Of a DNA stretch of 64,000 bases, positions 61,201-64,000 are shown piece after piece (the stretch's first letter is position 1; each line of letters starts with the position of its first letter). Both the position numbers and the translations under genes were made by a program. Under the pieces are notes generated by a model, which saw nothing but the letters and a program-made list of their open reading frames with translations, did no database searches and was not told the origin of the DNA. Source of the DNA: Glandiceps talaboti (Eukaryota > Hemichordata > Enteropneusta > Spengelidae); the NCBI RefSeq assembly GCF_964340395.1, contig NC_135568.1:16836276-16900275 (forward strand), in the 5' to 3' direction.

Positions 61201-64000
61201 GTAAACGATAACGTGTTCGTTCGTTGTACTCGAAAGTAAGTCATTGTATAGAGTCGATTTTACAGAAACTTGCTGTTTCGGATAATCATAATTTTATTTT
61301 GTGTCATGATTTTGATACTTTGATTGCTTAAATCAAATTTAACTGGTTAGAATTAGAAATATTATTTTTGGTACTTGAAATAAGATAGTCCTTCATTGGA
61401 GCTTAATATTTTCCAAAAACCTATAACAGTTTGTCATTGTACATACGGTAACAATTTAAAAAAAAAAAATTTAGTGAGTTACAATGAAGAAATTAGTCAA
61501 ATTTGGTTTTTCAATTTTCATGTTATTTGTTCAAGGTTGTATGCAAGTAAACTTATAGACAATGATATACGTTGGGTATCAAATGAGGTTAATTTGTTTG
61601 CATAAATGTAAATTCTACAGATAAATTATTTATTGTTCCTTTGATAGTATTCTCAGTTTCAATGTCATTATTGTTAACTGTACATAACGCACACAACAAA
61701 AGTACTGATGGTAATAATCCTATACTAGCCTTGATCATACAATGATCATAACACATTCTAAAATGAATGCATATTATTACCTTTAAGAAATACCTTTCCA
61801 GGTTTTGCAATCTGAAATCAACTAGTTGTGAAAGTCCCCCAATACGTTCTAATCGCCTTTTAACGCCCAGCTGTGAGATATCAACCGTAACAACGATAGC
61901 TTTAAATCCCGCCTTTTCAGCCCGTTTCACCACATCTTTAGTAACTTCCCGATCAGGCCATAGATATATGTCCATCCACTTCGTTCCAGTGGGTGTTTCT
62001 GCAGAAATATGTTCCATAGAGTTGTATGATACCGAACTCATAATCATTATTGTATTCATGTCAGAAGCAGCTGAAAAGAAATGAAACAAAAAGTTCCATA
62101 GTAAAACTGTGATGAAGAAGATTGCTATTTTAATGTAACTGTGCCTCGGAGTGAGTAACAGTGAAACATTCACGCCCCTTGTATTTCATATTCATTTTTC
62201 ATACATGACCCAAATGTCGTGCCTTCATCTGCATCACTTTTCAACACTATATTCATATCCAGTATATGTTTTAACTTTCACAAAACAAATAAGCTAACAG
62301 TAATGAAATATGAATAACAACTAAATATTTCTACTAATAGTTATTATCGATTGAATTCTCACCAGCAGCTGTTGCTGTTTCTGCATCAGGATGTGCCAAA
62401 TAATGAAATGCTGTTGGTGCTATACAGATTGGTGCATCAACTTTAGAACCAAGTATTGTCGTGGACATATCTCTCTTTGAAACGTCTCTTAACACACGTG
62501 GTTGCAGGACATATCTACAGAATGTATGACATGATGGACACGTACGTGTCAATGGAAACTATTTTCAACTTCCGTTCTACGGAGATGACTGTCGAATATA
62601 TATTTGTCACGAAATCGTAAACATGAATTCTTAAATTTGGTAAAGATATCACCAGCATTATGAGGCACTTGTATTTTGAAATTTGAAGCACCCATTCTTA
62701 AAGTGGATATATTGATGAGGATTGGGGTATTTATTTTGATTGATTGATAAGAGAGCCTTCAGTAACTACAAGGGGGAAGGTCAGGGGAAATCCACTGGGG
62801 GAAATCAGGCTCGGCCCAATGCCTAAAATATGACCCTCCCCAGACTTTGTCGTACTATAAGGTGGCCCTCCCTCAACTTTCTTTCTTTAAAACACCCCCC
62901 CCCCCATATTAAAATAGCTCAAAACGTAAGTTAAATGCTGTTAGATATATAAAGGACACGAGTCCAACGGTAAAAATTGCCACCGTTGCCACCACGTTGA
63001 AAGTGTTAAAAGCATTTTGGTCATTTCCCACTACAACCGCCATGTGGATATGTGTGTGAAGGCACTGCATTAATAAATACATGTATTTGGATCTCATTGG
63101 CTGAGCTAAAGGCAACTTTTCAACTCCCGAATATTAGATTAGCACACTCATGATATGTCGAGATCGAGGTCAACATCAAAATATTATTCTTAGTATCTTA
63201 ACAAACTGTTCTTGTTCTACACATTTGAGACCGACTCCTTTCTCCATACCACAATTCAAATGGTTGTCAGCAGCAATTTGATTGATATAGGCTGATATCA
63301 TGCATGGTACCAAACCCTAACCCTAACCAGAATGAGGTTTCGACAATGAATGCATTGCCTATGTGTACGTTAACCTATGCAAGTGTGCATGTCAGACGCG
63401 GAATCTGAAGAACCAATATGGGTAACGTATCACGTAGGGGCGTATAGTATTTCTTAGATTATTGTTTTCTTTGACGAGTCTATATAGGACAACATTTTGA
63501 CTTGAATAACTTTCCCCTAGCTCTACGGAAAGAACACAAGGGGTCTGTAGTAACTCCTCTGTATGCAAATTAACATATTAATCACCATGCCACTATTAGG
63601 CTAGAGGTCATTTACGTCATAGGTCATCGCCCCCTTTTTTAGCAAATCAGCAGACTGTTAAGAATAGCTATATGTCACCAGGTTTAACATAATATGTATT
63701 TGCATACAGAGGAGTTTGTACCTGACAACAGTCTATGAAAATTGTCGTATTTTCAAAGTTAAGAGTACTATTTAGGGCGAAGTTTAGCCGGGATTGATTT
63801 ATGTAACTTCTACATTTATAGTAGCATGATTGGTGTGATGTTTTCATAGGAAAACGGCAATCTAAGCAATAACGGCGTATCATTGTCGAAACATGCACAG
63901 TTGGACACCCTAGACGTCGACACCATTTTGAGATACGTTGAACCACTTACCTTTTATATGCAATCCTATTGCATTTTAGTGTATCTTCAGAACCTGCACC
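58228..64000 (-). CDS. 2-hydroxyacid oxidase copy D (5' end beyond the window)
   Basis: Exons 2-7 complete: 62514-62363, 62070-61781, 60801-60583, 59304-59146, 58705-58636 and 58295-58228; exon 1 from 63951 to past 64000, where [16 protein letters not shown] is visible. Ends PSKL. Lys of VLKGIL and His/Arg of SNHGGRQ are kept. The SSW position is Val and the Gln is Asp, as in B. The exon 3 translation is identical to B. The exon 5 start reads IDVLDDIV instead of IDVLADIV. The exon 6 donor is GTTAG rather than GTGGG. The start codon and the residue-28 Tyr/Phe position lie outside the window. Intron 3 keeps the older flanking sequence shared with A and C but no Penelope insert. Confidence 0.88.

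Noticed and set aside
63316-63330. True telomere end
   Set aside because: Only two to three CCCTAA-like units, internal, and repeated at the same paralogous site in B; an insertion remnant is more likely.

Overview
This is a eukaryotic, AT-rich, intron-rich window. GT/AG-bounded exons of 70-500 bp sit among kilobase introns, long di- and tetranucleotide arrays and retro- and DNA-transposon relics. The gene content (a thrombospondin-1/EGF transmembrane receptor and peroxisomal 2-hydroxyacid oxidases) together with Penelope-like elements, MULE relics and a tRNA-derived SINE points to an invertebrate animal, probably a marine bilaterian. Hemichordate, amphioxus or lophotrochozoan cannot be separated from the sequence alone.

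Layout. 1-1700: MULE DNA-transposon relic on the minus strand. 4083-18281: one plus-strand gene reconstructed from 13 exons. It encodes a signal peptide, a TSP1 domain, EGF-like modules, a long beta-rich ectodomain and, after an unresolved gap of at least one exon, a transmembrane segment with a cytoplasmic tail holding chained ITAM-spaced tyrosine motifs. Four of its exon/intron junctions are flanked by intronic tandem copies of the junction itself. 18282-20600: convergent intergenic region with a perfect 34-bp-arm hairpin.

20.7-64 kb: four tandem minus-strand genes for FMN-dependent 2-hydroxyacid oxidases, here called A (20728-30454), B (35550-41153), C (44891-52876) and D (58228 to beyond 64000). 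Each has the same seven-exon structure with exon lengths 143, 152, 290, 219, 159, 70 and 68 bp, and each ends in the peroxisomal signal SKL. A resembles C and B resembles D, both in coding differences and in intronic insertions. A copy of the receptor gene's 3' flank, without its last exon, lies just before C. The simplest history is that a block of receptor 3' flank + A + B was duplicated to give C + D. All four keep the catalytic Lys, His and Arg but share unusual active-site substitutions (Trp to Ala/Val, Gln to Asp), and B also has Tyr to Phe.

Mobile elements, several of them datable against empty sites in sister copies: Penelope-like GIY-YIG relics in the same intron of A and C and another at 55.1-56.35 kb; a MITE and a TTAA-bounded 2.6-kb insertion in intron 1 of A; a LINE 3' end with target-site duplication in C; a tRNA-SINE in the C promoter; a second MULE relic between A and B; and a 154-bp near-perfect palindrome inside the third Penelope relic. 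An approximately 880-bp (ATCG)n-(ATCA)n-(ATCG)n array lies between C and D.
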